64,000 nucleotides of DNA, taken from the NCBI RefSeq assembly GCF_000369805.1, contig NZ_KB850224.1:3269021-3333020 (forward strand). Direction: 5' to 3'. The stretch's first letter is position 1; the number at the start of each line of letters is the position of its first letter. Below are positions 33,858 through 43,782 of this stretch, piece after piece. The notes below the pieces were generated by a model that was not told where the DNA came from, searched no databases, and was given only the letters and a program-made list of their open reading frames with translations. Source of the DNA: Acinetobacter sp. NIPH 2100 (lineage in GTDB: Bacteria; Pseudomonadota; Gammaproteobacteria; Pseudomonadales; Moraxellaceae). Both the position numbers and the translations under genes were made by a program.

Positions 33858-34322
33858 TTGAAAATGAATAATTCATCTATTGGCCATAAAATAATATTAA
33901 TCACAATCGCTATTTTTATTTTATATTTATTTTATATTGCTTATGGATTTTTATCAGCAAAAGGAGGAAATAAAATAAAAGCTACCCTCAACAACTCAAA
34001 TATAACTTTTCTATTAAAAAATGAAGGGGTTATTGTTCATGGCTATGAAATAAGAAGTTTACTTGAAAAAAAAGAAAACAGCTTTGAATATAAAAAAATC
34101 TTAGAAACCAGTGTTGAGAAAAAAATGACCAATATTATTATTTATAACTATAAAAGCTATGGGATTGAAGAAAAAAAACCATATTATATATCTATATCGA
34201 GAGAGGGCATCCTTAATGAACCAGGCATTGTAATGCAGTCAACAAACTTTTGCATTAAAGATAAAAATATAGTTTATTCTGAAAAAAATGATGAAAATTT
34301 CATTACTAGTTGTCTCTACTAA
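33858..34322 (+). CDS. A-family membrane-anchored protein A3
   Basis: The 154-residue protein has an N-terminal membrane anchor (about 12-31) and a periplasmic domain. It shares ITFLLKNEGVIVHGYEI, KPYYISI and NFCIKDKNIVYSEK...ITSCLY with A1 and A2. It follows the toxin-tail scar directly, so it was probably the immunity partner of the lost toxin. Very AT-rich, like the rest of the array. Confidence 0.6.
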   Translation: MKMNNSSIGHKIILITIAIFILYLFYIAYGFLSAKGGNKIKATLNNSNITFLLKNEGVIVHGYEIRSLLEKKENSFEYKKILETSVEKKMTNIIIYNYKSYGIEEKKPYYISISREGILNEPGIVMQSTNFCIKDKNIVYSEKNDENFITSCLY

Positions 34323-34374
34323 TTCAAAAGATGTTTCTATTAATAAGTCATTACTTAAAATGAGATAAAATTTA

Positions 34375-34860
34375 ATGAAAATATTATATCTATTACTTCT
34401 TATTAGTAGTACTGCCAGTGCTTCTCCATATTCTTCTCTATATGCAAAAGTTAAAGACAATCATGTCTGCGTGTTTACAAAAGGAGACTATAATAAAGCA
34501 CCTGAAAATGAAACATTGCTTTATATGGGAAAAGTAGATGGAATTAATACATTTCATGATTCTTATTCAAGAACGTACTTTAATCTTAAAATGCCTATTA
34601 ATAAAGAAAACTGTATTAAAATTAACAAATCAGAATTCAATGGCACTTTCCCCTATTCTATCTGGCTTGAAACCGATAAAGAATATAATCAAAGGATATG
34701 TGTAAATCAAAATCCTGAAGGAAAAATTGTATTATTAGAAGCTAAAGCAGACCTAGAGAAAGGTACATATTGTGGCACGAACCAATATGATTACTCTAGC
34801 AATAGCCTTTGGACTAAGTTAAAAAATCTATACTATTGGATAGTCAGTTTATTAAATTAA
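34375..34860 (+). CDS. Exported protein of the B family, candidate immunity protein B2
   Basis: The 161-residue protein is a full-length duplicate of B1 at 32692: the same type I signal peptide with ASAS cleavage, the same Cys positions and an identical YCGTNQYDYSSNSLW segment. The homology extends about 14 bases upstream of the ATG (GAGATAAAATTTA) and past the stop (CTATCTTAAAA). The middle differs most, at about residues 85-125, which suggests selection on a contact surface. It is the last gene of the island before the tRNA. Confidence 0.6.
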   Translation: MKILYLLLLISSTASASPYSSLYAKVKDNHVCVFTKGDYNKAPENETLLYMGKVDGINTFHDSYSRTYFNLKMPINKENCIKINKSEFNGTFPYSIWLETDKEYNQRICVNQNPEGKIVLLEAKADLEKGTYCGTNQYDYSSNSLWTKLKNLYYWIVSLLN

Positions 34861-34873
34861 GCTATCTTAAAAG

Positions 34874-34910
34874 TTGCTTGCGTACACTTCAACGGAGTGT
34901 ACGCTAGCAA
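34874..34910 (+). terminator. Hairpin downstream of the island
   Basis: A 9-bp stem (GCGTACACT / AGTGTACGC) extends by five more pairs past a T-T mismatch (34874-34878 with 34906-34910). The following T-run is weak. It probably ends transcription of the immunity array. Confidence 0.55.
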
Positions 34911-34954
34911 AGACTTTTAGTTAGAAATATGTACCTAATTCATTTTATGGACAT

Positions 34955-34989
34955 TAAAAAACCCCAAGCCTTTAATACCAGCTTGGGGT
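34955..34989 (-). terminator. Terminator of tRNA-Leu
   Basis: CCCCAAGC pairs with GCTTGGGG (8 bp); six T follow on the minus strand. It lies directly downstream of the tRNA. Confidence 0.8.
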
Positions 34990-34990
34990 C

Positions 34991-35003
34991 TTTGAATCTT
35001 GGT
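34991..35003. repeat. Possible att-like direct repeat, right copy (tRNA 3' end)
   Basis: Thirteen bases covering the discriminator base and CCA of tRNA-Leu plus nine downstream bases. They are identical to 30227-30239. Confidence 0.45.
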
Positions 35004-35086
35004 CCCGAGGGTCGGACTCGAACCGACACGTCATCTCTGACAGCGGATTTTGAGTCCGCCGCGTCTACCAATTTCACCACCTCGGG
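35000..35086 (-). tRNA. tRNA-Leu (anticodon CAA)
   Basis: The 87-base sequence folds into a class II cloverleaf. The acceptor stem CCCGAGG pairs with CCTCGGG and the T arm is GTCGG-TTCGAGT-CCGAC. The anticodon arm GCGGA / TCCGC has the loop CTCAAAA, giving anticodon CAA for UUG codons. A long variable arm (TGTCAGAGATGACG) is present, as expected of tRNA-Leu. The CCA end is encoded. It forms one border of the PAAR island. Confidence 0.95.
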
Positions 35087-35266
35087 AAGAGTGCGATGCT
35101 TTGTGTTGCGTATAATAACCTGTTTGATTTTATTGTCAAACACTAACTCACGCTTATTGCTCACTTTTAAATCATTCAGATATTTTTCTGCTTATAAACA
35201 CGCGAACTCAGCGAGAAAACACAAAAAAGACTATACTACGCCCAATTTTTGCAATGTTTCAGATGT

Positions 35267-36304
35267 ATGCAACTCTCCGACTTTTCGTTTGATCTCCCCG
35301 ATGAACTTATTGCTCGCTACCCATTAGACAGCCGTAGCGCATCTCGCCTGCTCCATATCGATGCCCAAGGCCAATATCATGACCATGCGTTTACCGATAT
35401 TCTGGATTTACTTGAGGACGGTGATTTACTGGTGCTGAATGACACCAAGGTCATGAAAGCACGCTTAAAAGGCAAACGTGCAACAGGTGGCGCAATCGAA
35501 GTACTGGTTGAGCGCATGTTGGACACCCACACTGCACATTGCCATATCAAATCAAGCAACTCACCTAAAGCAGGCGCAGAACTGTATATCGGTGAAGATG
35601 CAGTACCTGTCACCGTACAAGGTCGCCACGAAAATCTGTTCGTAGTTGAGTTTTCACAACCGATTTTGTCGGTACTGGATCAATACGGTCAGCTCCCGAT
35701 TCCACCCTATTTCAACCGTGAAGCCGAAGAGATTGATACTGAACGTTATCAAACTGTGTTCCATGATCCTGAAAAAATTGCCAGTGTCGCTGCACCAACA
35801 GCCAGTCTGCATTTCGACCAAGGCTTATTAGAAAAATTAGCTGCTAAAGGCGTGCAAAAAACCTTTGTCACTTTACATGTCGGTGCGGGAACGTTTATGC
35901 CTGTACGCACTACGGATATAACCAATCACATTATGCACAGTGAATGGTGTGATGTGCCACAAGCGACCATTAACCTAATTTTGGCAACCAAAGCACGCGG
36001 TAATAAAGTCATTGCGGTAGGCACTACGGCGACCCGTGCCCTAGAAAGTGCAGCACAAGCCAATCAAGGCCAAATTGCAGCTTGGACAGGCGATACGCAA
36101 ATATTTATCTATCCAGGTTATCAGTTCTGTATCGTGGATCGTTTGATTACCAACTTCCATTTACCTGAATCAACCTTGTTGATGCTAGTTTCAGCATTAT
36201 CGAATCGAGATAATATCTTGGCTGCTTATACTCATGCAGTAGAACAACGTTATCGCTTCTTTAGTTATGGCGATGCGATGTTAGTGGACAAACTCGACGC
36301 TTAA
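35267..36304 (+). CDS. queA: S-adenosylmethionine:tRNA ribosyltransferase-isomerase
   Basis: The start at ATG 35267 ([19 protein letters not shown]) matches the family start; the frame also opens from a TTG 18 bases upstream. The 345-residue enzyme transfers and isomerises the ribosyl part of S-adenosylmethionine onto 7-aminomethyl-7-deazaguanine in tRNA, making epoxyqueuosine. Family blocks include [25 protein letters not shown] and HVGAGTF. tgt, the preceding step of queuosine synthesis, lies downstream at 38471, separated by two unrelated genes. Confidence 0.95.
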   Translation: MQLSDFSFDLPDELIARYPLDSRSASRLLHIDAQGQYHDHAFTDILDLLEDGDLLVLNDTKVMKARLKGKRATGGAIEVLVERMLDTHTAHCHIKSSNSPKAGAELYIGEDAVPVTVQGRHENLFVVEFSQPILSVLDQYGQLPIPPYFNREAEEIDTERYQTVFHDPEKIASVAAPTASLHFDQGLLEKLAAKGVQKTFVTLHVGAGTFMPVRTTDITNHIMHSEWCDVPQATINLILATKARGNKVIAVGTTATRALESAAQANQGQIAAWTGDTQIFIYPGYQFCIVDRLITNFHLPESTLLMLVSALSNRDNILAAYTHAVEQRYRFFSYGDAMLVDKLDA

Positions 36305-36477
36305 AAACAGATTAATAGGCTAAATCAAGGTTTAGCCTATCCCCTCAAAACTTCAAATAAACCACTATTTATTAAAATAAAAAAGACGGTCAGATTTAGA
36401 TTATAGACTTCTTAGTTTCTGAAATTTAAAGCATAATCAAAACAATATAGACCAATTATAATGAATCCATTAATTCC

Positions 36478-37506
36478 ATGCCGATCGACACTGTACAACA
36501 AGCACTGCATATCCGACGTAAAAAAAATGCGCAGGTTTTTCATAATATTGCCCGGCTTTGGGAGGCAGGGCAAAAGTCGCATACGGATCAAGACTTGTTA
36601 GATGCCCTGCATCCGTGGCGTGATGACCATAGCCTGCGTTTTTTTAATGTGCTGCCCTACTTATTAGCGCTCGTCAGTATTGGAACCTTGGTGTTTGGCT
36701 ATTTTCTCCATCCGCATATTCAATATATCTGGAGTCTGCTCGGCGCATTTTTGACAGGCTTTCTAGCCTATTTACTTTATGAGCCACAAGAACCATTAAC
36801 ACGGGTGATTCGTTATTTAGAAGAACGAATGACCGTATTACGTTATGGTTTGCAGTTCCAGCAATTGCCTGCTTATTTACCCATTCAAGCCCAGCCCCTC
36901 TTGGTCCTGAGTAAATTAAAGCAACATTTCCCGCTGTTTAATCGTGGCAATGAATCGAACGAAATTACCCAATACGCATCTACCACATGGAACGATGGCA
37001 CAACAGACCATCAGGTATTACTGTTCCAGTATCACTATGTCAGCGAAATGTCGATTCTTCCGGACCAAGATAACGATAAAAAAATCGTCAAAGAGATCCA
37101 TAAAGATTTGTGGGGCGCATTTATCTTTCAAATGCCTGCTCATGGTATTGCAGTGAGTAATCAGCGTTCTCGTTTTTTTGAACCCTATACCAGTTCATGG
37201 CAAAGCAGTGATATTTTGATTAATCAAGAATTGAATATTTTTGGCCTCAATCAGCATCAGTTAGCGAAAGAAATCAGCCCGAGTCTGACTTTAAAATTAC
37301 ATGATTTTTTTCAACATTTTACAGGTGATTTAATTTATCATCATGAAGAGCAAATCCTGTGTTACGTGGGCGAACAAAATCTTTTCCAAACCGCCAGTAA
37401 ACGTAGTGAAATTCATGATATTCCAGCATTACGCGGGCACTTACGCACCATGACCATGCCGCAATATCAGAAATTTCAACAATTGATGCTCAATGTAATT
37501 CAATAA
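36478..37506 (+). CDS. DUF3137-like membrane protein
   Basis: The 342-residue protein has a cytoplasmic N-terminus, two membrane helices (about 57-75 and 80-100) and a large C-terminal domain with FYHYVSEM-like and DLWGAFIFQMP stretches and FTGDLIYHHEEQ. Such proteins of the DUF3137 type often sit beside lemA. The lemA gene follows 57 bases downstream. I infer that they act together at the inner membrane; the function is unknown. The DUF3137 call is from layout and neighbourhood, so it is tentative. Confidence 0.65.
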   Translation: MPIDTVQQALHIRRKKNAQVFHNIARLWEAGQKSHTDQDLLDALHPWRDDHSLRFFNVLPYLLALVSIGTLVFGYFLHPHIQYIWSLLGAFLTGFLAYLLYEPQEPLTRVIRYLEERMTVLRYGLQFQQLPAYLPIQAQPLLVLSKLKQHFPLFNRGNESNEITQYASTTWNDGTTDHQVLLFQYHYVSEMSILPDQDNDKKIVKEIHKDLWGAFIFQMPAHGIAVSNQRSRFFEPYTSSWQSSDILINQELNIFGLNQHQLAKEISPSLTLKLHDFFQHFTGDLIYHHEEQILCYVGEQNLFQTASKRSEIHDIPALRGHLRTMTMPQYQKFQQLMLNVIQ

Positions 37507-37569
37507 TTCTCCCGAGCTCTCTTTTAACAAAACGAGAATTTAAGGGAAATAACAATAAGGGGAATGACG

Positions 37570-38139
37570 ATGACAGGTTTACTGATCTTCTTGGGGATTT
37601 TTCTAGTACTGATTGTATGGGGCGTTTCTATTCGCAACAACATCGTACGGTATTTTAATGCCACCAAACGTGCGTGGTCAGAAGTGGCTAACTTCGAACG
37701 TCAAAAAATAAAGACCTTAGAAGCATTGGAAGCAACACTGGATCAATACACCCAGTTTGAAAAATCCACCTTGGAAAAAGTCACTGAATTGCGCCAGCAA
37801 ATTCTCAATCTGAATGTGAATGACACGGATATTTCGCAGTTACAACAGATCGAGAAAATGAGCAAAGAGCTGATTCGTAGCCTCAATATAGTGGTTGAAA
37901 ATTATCCTGAACTGAAAGCAGATGCGCTATACAGCAAGATGATGGATGATATTCAGGAGCAAAACGAGAACGTCGGTGCTGCAATTACCATTTTTAACCG
38001 CAACGTGGAATTGTTTAATAACCAAATCGAAGTGTTTCCAAACAACTTGATCAATACCCTGACATTATCCAAGAAAGCAATTCGCCCATTTAAGGATAAT
38101 CTGGCGACTGAAAATTTTGACTATAAACCGAATTTTTAG
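37570..38139 (+). CDS. LemA family protein
   Basis: The start at the second ATG (37570) is favoured because AAGGGGA lies six bases before it; the ATG at 37564 would be too close. The 189-residue protein has one N-terminal helix (about 3-20), then a coiled-coil helical domain with NNIVRYFNATKRAWSEV, the LemA hallmark, and a C-terminal region with ITIFNRNVELFNNQIEVFPNN. LemA proteins are membrane-anchored scaffolds of unclear role. It is paired with the preceding membrane protein gene. Confidence 0.85.
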   Translation: MTGLLIFLGIFLVLIVWGVSIRNNIVRYFNATKRAWSEVANFERQKIKTLEALEATLDQYTQFEKSTLEKVTELRQQILNLNVNDTDISQLQQIEKMSKELIRSLNIVVENYPELKADALYSKMMDDIQEQNENVGAAITIFNRNVELFNNQIEVFPNNLINTLTLSKKAIRPFKDNLATENFDYKPNF

Positions 38140-39601
<1,462 letters not shown>

Positions 39602-39710
39602 TGTGAAGTAAATGCATCAAGATTTGCGCCTGATCGCAAGACAAGGTACATTGCAAAACGAATTGGAATTTATTGTTAATTTTTTGGCTTTTTAATTTTA
39701 GGAAAACGAA

Positions 39711-40040
39711 ATGAGCTTCTTAATCTCTACTGCTCACGCTGCGCCTGCGGCTGCACAAGGTCCAAGCCTGATGGCAAACATCTTGATGATTGCTGTTTTT
39801 ATTGCAATCTTCTATTTCTTAATCTGGAGACCTCAAGCAAAACGTGCCAAAGAACACCGTTCTTTAATCGAAAGCTTGGGTGTAGGCAGTGAAATCGTGT
39901 TTGCTGGTGGTTTAATGGGGAGAATTACCAAACTTGAAGGTGACTTTGCAGTAGTTGAACTTGCTCGTGGTGTTGATGTAAAAATTCAACGTGCGAGTGT
40001 CATTTCAGTCTTACCTGAAGGCACACTAAATAACCTTTAA
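39711..40040 (+). CDS. yajC: Sec translocon accessory protein YajC
   Basis: The 109-residue protein has a short N-terminus, a single membrane helix (about 21-41, NILMIAVFIAIFYFLIWRP) and a cytoplasmic tail with FAGGLMGRI and VKIQRASVISVLPEG. It forms the SecDF-YajC complex that helps protein export through SecYEG. It sits between tgt and secD with a small gap, in the normal order. Confidence 0.95.
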   Translation: MSFLISTAHAAPAAAQGPSLMANILMIAVFIAIFYFLIWRPQAKRAKEHRSLIESLGVGSEIVFAGGLMGRITKLEGDFAVVELARGVDVKIQRASVISVLPEGTLNNL

Positions 40041-40091
40041 TCATAAAATAGTCGTGCCTCAGCACGACTTTTTCATTTAAGAAGAAAGCAA

Positions 40092-41993
40092 ATGCGTTAC
40101 CCTGCATGGAAATATTTGCTGATCCTTGTGGTACTTGTGATCAGTACGTTATATGCACTTCCAAGTCTGTATCCAGATGAACCTGCTGTCCAAATTTCTG
40201 GCGCAAAAGCAGGCACAAAAATTGATCAGACCATCGTGCAAAAAGCTGAGCAGATTTTAAAAACTGCCGACATTAGCAGTCACGACAATAGCTTTACCAA
40301 TAACGCGGCATTATTACGCTTAAACTCTTCTGAAGAACAGTTAAAAGCCAAAGAAGTATTGCGTCGTGATTTAGGTGAAGACTACGTTGTTGCGCTCAAC
40401 CTTGCACCGACTACACCAGAATGGTTGCAAAAGATTGGGGCAAAACCGATGAAACTCGGTTTGGACTTACGTGGTGGTGTACACTTCTTGCTCGAAGTCG
40501 ACATGGATAAAGCAATTAGTCAGCGCATGGAAACATCTGCGACTGATTTGCGTCGTCAATTCCGTGATAACAAAATCAAATTTAACAACCTTGCGTTAAG
40601 TAACAACACCATTACTGTCCAGTTTGCCAGCAATGCAGACCGTGATGCTGCAACTGATTTTTTACGTCGTAATGGTAATGAATATACTCAACAAGCGGTT
40701 GCAACATCATCTGGCGCAACTTTAAGACTGACTTATACCGACGCACGTCGTCAGGAAATTCAATCTTATGCAGTGAACCAAAACTTAACGACTCTACGTA
40801 ACCGTATTAACGAACTGGGTGTAGCCGAAGCACTGGTACAAACCCAAGGTAGTAATCGTATCGTGGTTGAATTACCGGGTGTACAGGATACTGCGGAAGC
40901 AAAACGTGTCTTGGGTCGTACAGCGAACTTGGAATTCCGTTTAGTTGCAGACAGCAATGATCAATATATCGATCCATATACAGGTAAATATAATGGTCAG
41001 CCACTTCCTCCAGGCACTGAAGTATTTGCTTATCAGTCTTTAGACAGTGGTCGTCAGTTACTGTTGCAACGTAACCGTATTTTGACGGGCGAACGTGTTC
41101 AAAATGCAAGCTCTGGCTTTAGCCAAGACTCTGGTGGTGCAGAAGTTAATATCACCCTAGATTCTTCAGGTGGTAAGCTCATGGCTGATGCAACCCGTGG
41201 TGCTGTGGGTAAACGTATGGCAGTTTTGTTTATCGAAAATAAACAAAAAATCTCTTATGTTGCCGATCCAAACACAGGTGTACAAACTGAAGTCCGTACT
41301 CCATATACCGAATCTGTAGTCATCAATGCCGCAACCATTCAAGCGGTATTGGGTTCACAATTCCGTATTACCGGTCTTGATTCACCACAAGAAGCTGCTG
41401 AACTTGCGCTCATGCTACGTGCGGGTGCTTTGGCTGCGCCAATGTACTTCGTTGAAGAACGTGTAGTTGGTCCAAGCTTGGGTCAAGAAAACATTGACAA
41501 GGGTGTGTTATCTACTCAAATCGGCTTCTTGCTGGTTGCGATCTGGATGGTTGTGTTCTTCCGTTTATTCGGTTTAATCGCGAACTTCGCCTTGGTCTTT
41601 AACCTTGCCATGATCTTAACGGTGATGTCTTGGATTGGTGCTTCGCTCACCCTGCCAGGTATTGCAGGTATCGTCATTACCATTGGTATGGCCGTCGATG
41701 CCAACGTCCTGATCTGTGAACGAATACGGGAAGAAATGATCTGGGGCGCCTCGCCAAAACAGGCAATTGTTGCGGGTTATGATCGGGCCTATAACACCAT
41801 TCTTGACTCGAACTTAACCACTTTCATTGTTGCGTTTATTTTATTCGCGATTGGTACAGGTCCGATCAAAGGCTTCGCAGTTACCTTGATGATCGGTATT
41901 ATTTGTTCGATGTTCACTGCAATTACCGTAACACGTGCAATCGTACAGCTCATTTATGGCAAACGCCGTAATTTGACCAAGTTGAGTATTTAA
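40092..41993 (+). CDS. secD: Protein translocase subunit SecD
   Basis: The 633-residue protein has an N-terminal membrane helix (about 7-24) and a large periplasmic domain with LGLDLRGGVHFLLEV at about 123-137, typical of SecD. Five helices follow in the C-terminal third, with VDANVLICERIREE at about 539-552. It uses the proton gradient to help pull translocated proteins into the periplasm. The stop is 10 bases before the secF start, so the two are coupled. Length and motifs are normal. Confidence 0.97.
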   Translation: MRYPAWKYLLILVVLVISTLYALPSLYPDEPAVQISGAKAGTKIDQTIVQKAEQILKTADISSHDNSFTNNAALLRLNSSEEQLKAKEVLRRDLGEDYVVALNLAPTTPEWLQKIGAKPMKLGLDLRGGVHFLLEVDMDKAISQRMETSATDLRRQFRDNKIKFNNLALSNNTITVQFASNADRDAATDFLRRNGNEYTQQAVATSSGATLRLTYTDARRQEIQSYAVNQNLTTLRNRINELGVAEALVQTQGSNRIVVELPGVQDTAEAKRVLGRTANLEFRLVADSNDQYIDPYTGKYNGQPLPPGTEVFAYQSLDSGRQLLLQRNRILTGERVQNASSGFSQDSGGAEVNITLDSSGGKLMADATRGAVGKRMAVLFIENKQKISYVADPNTGVQTEVRTPYTESVVINAATIQAVLGSQFRITGLDSPQEAAELALMLRAGALAAPMYFVEERVVGPSLGQENIDKGVLSTQIGFLLVAIWMVVFFRLFGLIANFALVFNLAMILTVMSWIGASLTLPGIAGIVITIGMAVDANVLICERIREEMIWGASPKQAIVAGYDRAYNTILDSNLTTFIVAFILFAIGTGPIKGFAVTLMIGIICSMFTAITVTRAIVQLIYGKRRNLTKLSI

Positions 41994-42003
41994 GGAGATT
42001 CAC

Positions 42004-42972
42004 ATGACTGATCTGACTCAACAAGACTCAAAGCAATACGGTCGCCCAGATGATCTAAAAATCATCCCGTTCATGAAGATTGCTACACCTGCGGCCATCT
42101 TTTCGATCCTGCTTACCATTGCCAGTATCTTCTTTATTGCGACCAAAGGTCTGAACCTCGGTTTAGACTTTACGGGTGGTATTTCAGCTGAATTGAACTA
42201 TAAGCAAGGGGTCCAACCTGCTCAAGTGGTTCAAGCACTCGATCGTGCAGGCTTTAAAGATGCTGTGGTACAAACTTTAGGAAGTAGTACTGACCTAATC
42301 GTGCGTATGCCCGTACAAGAAGACCTCAATGTAGAAGACCTGAGCAATAGCATTACCAAAGCAGTGCAATTGCCAAATAACACAGTAGAAGTCCATAAGG
42401 TCGATGCTGTGGGCGGTGCGGTAGGTAACGAGCTATATGTACGCTCTGCGGGTGCCGTTGCATTGGCATTGATCCTGATGTTGATCTACGTCACCATTCG
42501 TTTTGAGTTTAAAATGGCTGTCGGTGCTGTAATGTCATTATTCCATGACATTATCATCATTTTTGGTGCCTTTGCATTGTTCCAATGGCCATTCGACTTA
42601 ACCGTGTTAGCGGCTGTGCTTGCTGTGATTGGTTTCTCGCTCAACGATAATATCGTTGTTTCGGACCGTATCCGTGAAAACTTCCGTAAGATTCGTGGTG
42701 CAAGCCCTCGTGAAATCGTAGATATCGCCCTAACAGAAACTTTACGTCGTACCATTCACACCTCAATGACCTTATTACTCGTGGTCCTTGCCATGATGTT
42801 CTTAGGCGGTGATGGCTTACACTGGTTCTCTATGGCAATGTTTGTCGGTATCTTTGTCGGAACCTACTCATCGATCTATATCGGTACTGCATTCGCATTA
42901 TGGCGCGGTCTAAATCGTCAGGACTTTATTGTTCAAGTTAAACCTGAATTTGAAGAAGAAGAGATTCCTTAA
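42004..42972 (+). CDS. secF: Protein translocase subunit SecF
   Basis: The 322-residue protein has a first helix (about 30-48), a periplasmic domain with LGLDFTGGISAEL, and five C-terminal helices with FSLNDNIVVSDRIREN. It pairs with SecD. It ends in a strong terminator, closing the yajC-secD-secF operon. Confidence 0.97.
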   Translation: MTDLTQQDSKQYGRPDDLKIIPFMKIATPAAIFSILLTIASIFFIATKGLNLGLDFTGGISAELNYKQGVQPAQVVQALDRAGFKDAVVQTLGSSTDLIVRMPVQEDLNVEDLSNSITKAVQLPNNTVEVHKVDAVGGAVGNELYVRSAGAVALALILMLIYVTIRFEFKMAVGAVMSLFHDIIIIFGAFALFQWPFDLTVLAAVLAVIGFSLNDNIVVSDRIRENFRKIRGASPREIVDIALTETLRRTIHTSMTLLLVVLAMMFLGGDGLHWFSMAMFVGIFVGTYSSIYIGTAFALWRGLNRQDFIVQVKPEFEEEEIP

Positions 42973-42998
42973 ATCTTTTCAATTCTTCATTCAAATAA

Positions 42999-43029
42999 AA
43001 AAATGCCAGCGACATGCTGGCATTTTTTT
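42999..43029. terminator. Terminator after secF
   Basis: A 12-bp stem (AAAAATGCCAGC / GCTGGCATTTTT) with a five-base loop is followed by T. It may serve both secF and the convergent phosphopantetheinyl transferase gene. Confidence 0.85.
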
Positions 43030-43066
43030 ATTTAGGGTCATTGAACAATGAAGCATTGGATTACGG

Positions 43067-43720
43067 TTAATGCTGAATGATTTGAATCTGCGGAAATTGA
43101 AAACCACGGCAGGACTGCTCTGCCCGCCATGCTACGGTCAGCACAATCGTCTGATTTAAAATAAAATTCTGATACGCAAAAGTCCCGATCAAAGGATGAG
43201 AACATATGCCACCCTGATGGGATGGATGAACCTGAGTATTTAAACTATTGAGATCTAAACGAATGCCTAAACCCGATGCTTTTAAGACCGCCTCCTTGGT
43301 GGTCCAAACACGAAACCAATATTCAGGATCTTGATCTTGTTGCTGCCAAGTTTGATATTCTTCGGCATGAAAGGCATGTTGAGCCAAAGCATCAAAACGG
43401 ACTTTACGATCGAGTTCTTCCACATCAACACCAAGATCTTTTACGCGCTCACTCATGGCCAATACATAATACAGCTGACTATGCGTATGGTTAAAATGCA
43501 AGAGATGAGAACTTAAAAAAGGCTTCCCATATTCATGTTTTGAAAAGCTTAATGCCTCAACTGGGCAACGCAGCCGCTCGGCTAAAAGAACATTGCGATA
43601 CTGTTTGATTTGCTCTTTTTTATAATGGTTAAAGCTGCTTAAATCGGCAAAATCAGTTTTACTTTGTTCAAGGAGTTGAGCCAATGCCTGAACATGGATT
43701 TCAATTTGACGTGTCACCAC
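43067..43720 (-). CDS. 4'-phosphopantetheinyl transferase
   Basis: The 217-residue protein has the family motifs NHTHSQLYYVLAMS at about 76-89, DLGVDVEELDR at about 95-105 (the metal Asp residues) and the WTTKEAVLKASGLG signature at about 138-151. Such enzymes attach phosphopantetheine from CoA to carrier proteins of fatty acid, siderophore or other synthases. Sfp-type length fits. No carrier-dependent gene is near, so the target is elsewhere. It is read leftward between the secF terminator and the der terminator. Confidence 0.85.
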   Translation of the reverse strand: MVTRQIEIHVQALAQLLEQSKTDFADLSSFNHYKKEQIKQYRNVLLAERLRCPVEALSFSKHEYGKPFLSSHLLHFNHTHSQLYYVLAMSERVKDLGVDVEELDRKVRFDALAQHAFHAEEYQTWQQQDQDPEYWFRVWTTKEAVLKASGLGIRLDLNSLNTQVHPSHQGGICSHPLIGTFAYQNFILNQTIVLTVAWRAEQSCRGFQFPQIQIIQH

Positions 43721-43736
43721 TCACTCTCCTTTGATA

Positions 43737-43763
43737 TAAAAAAGCCCAAAGCAAACTTTGGGC
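43737..43763 (-). terminator. Terminator of der
   Basis: Stem AGCCCAAAG / CTTTGGGCT (43742-43763), followed by T on the minus strand, just after the der stop. Confidence 0.8.
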
Positions 43764-43782
43764 TCTTGGCATCAAGATCAGC

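Noticed and set aside
30121..35000. Search for an integrase, transposase or insertion sequence in the PAAR island
   Set aside because: None of the readable frames carries such a domain; mobility is suggested only by the direct repeat and composition.
34929..35327. 132-codon frame across the tRNA-Leu and its terminator
   Set aside because: It reads through a tRNA gene and its terminator; no domain.
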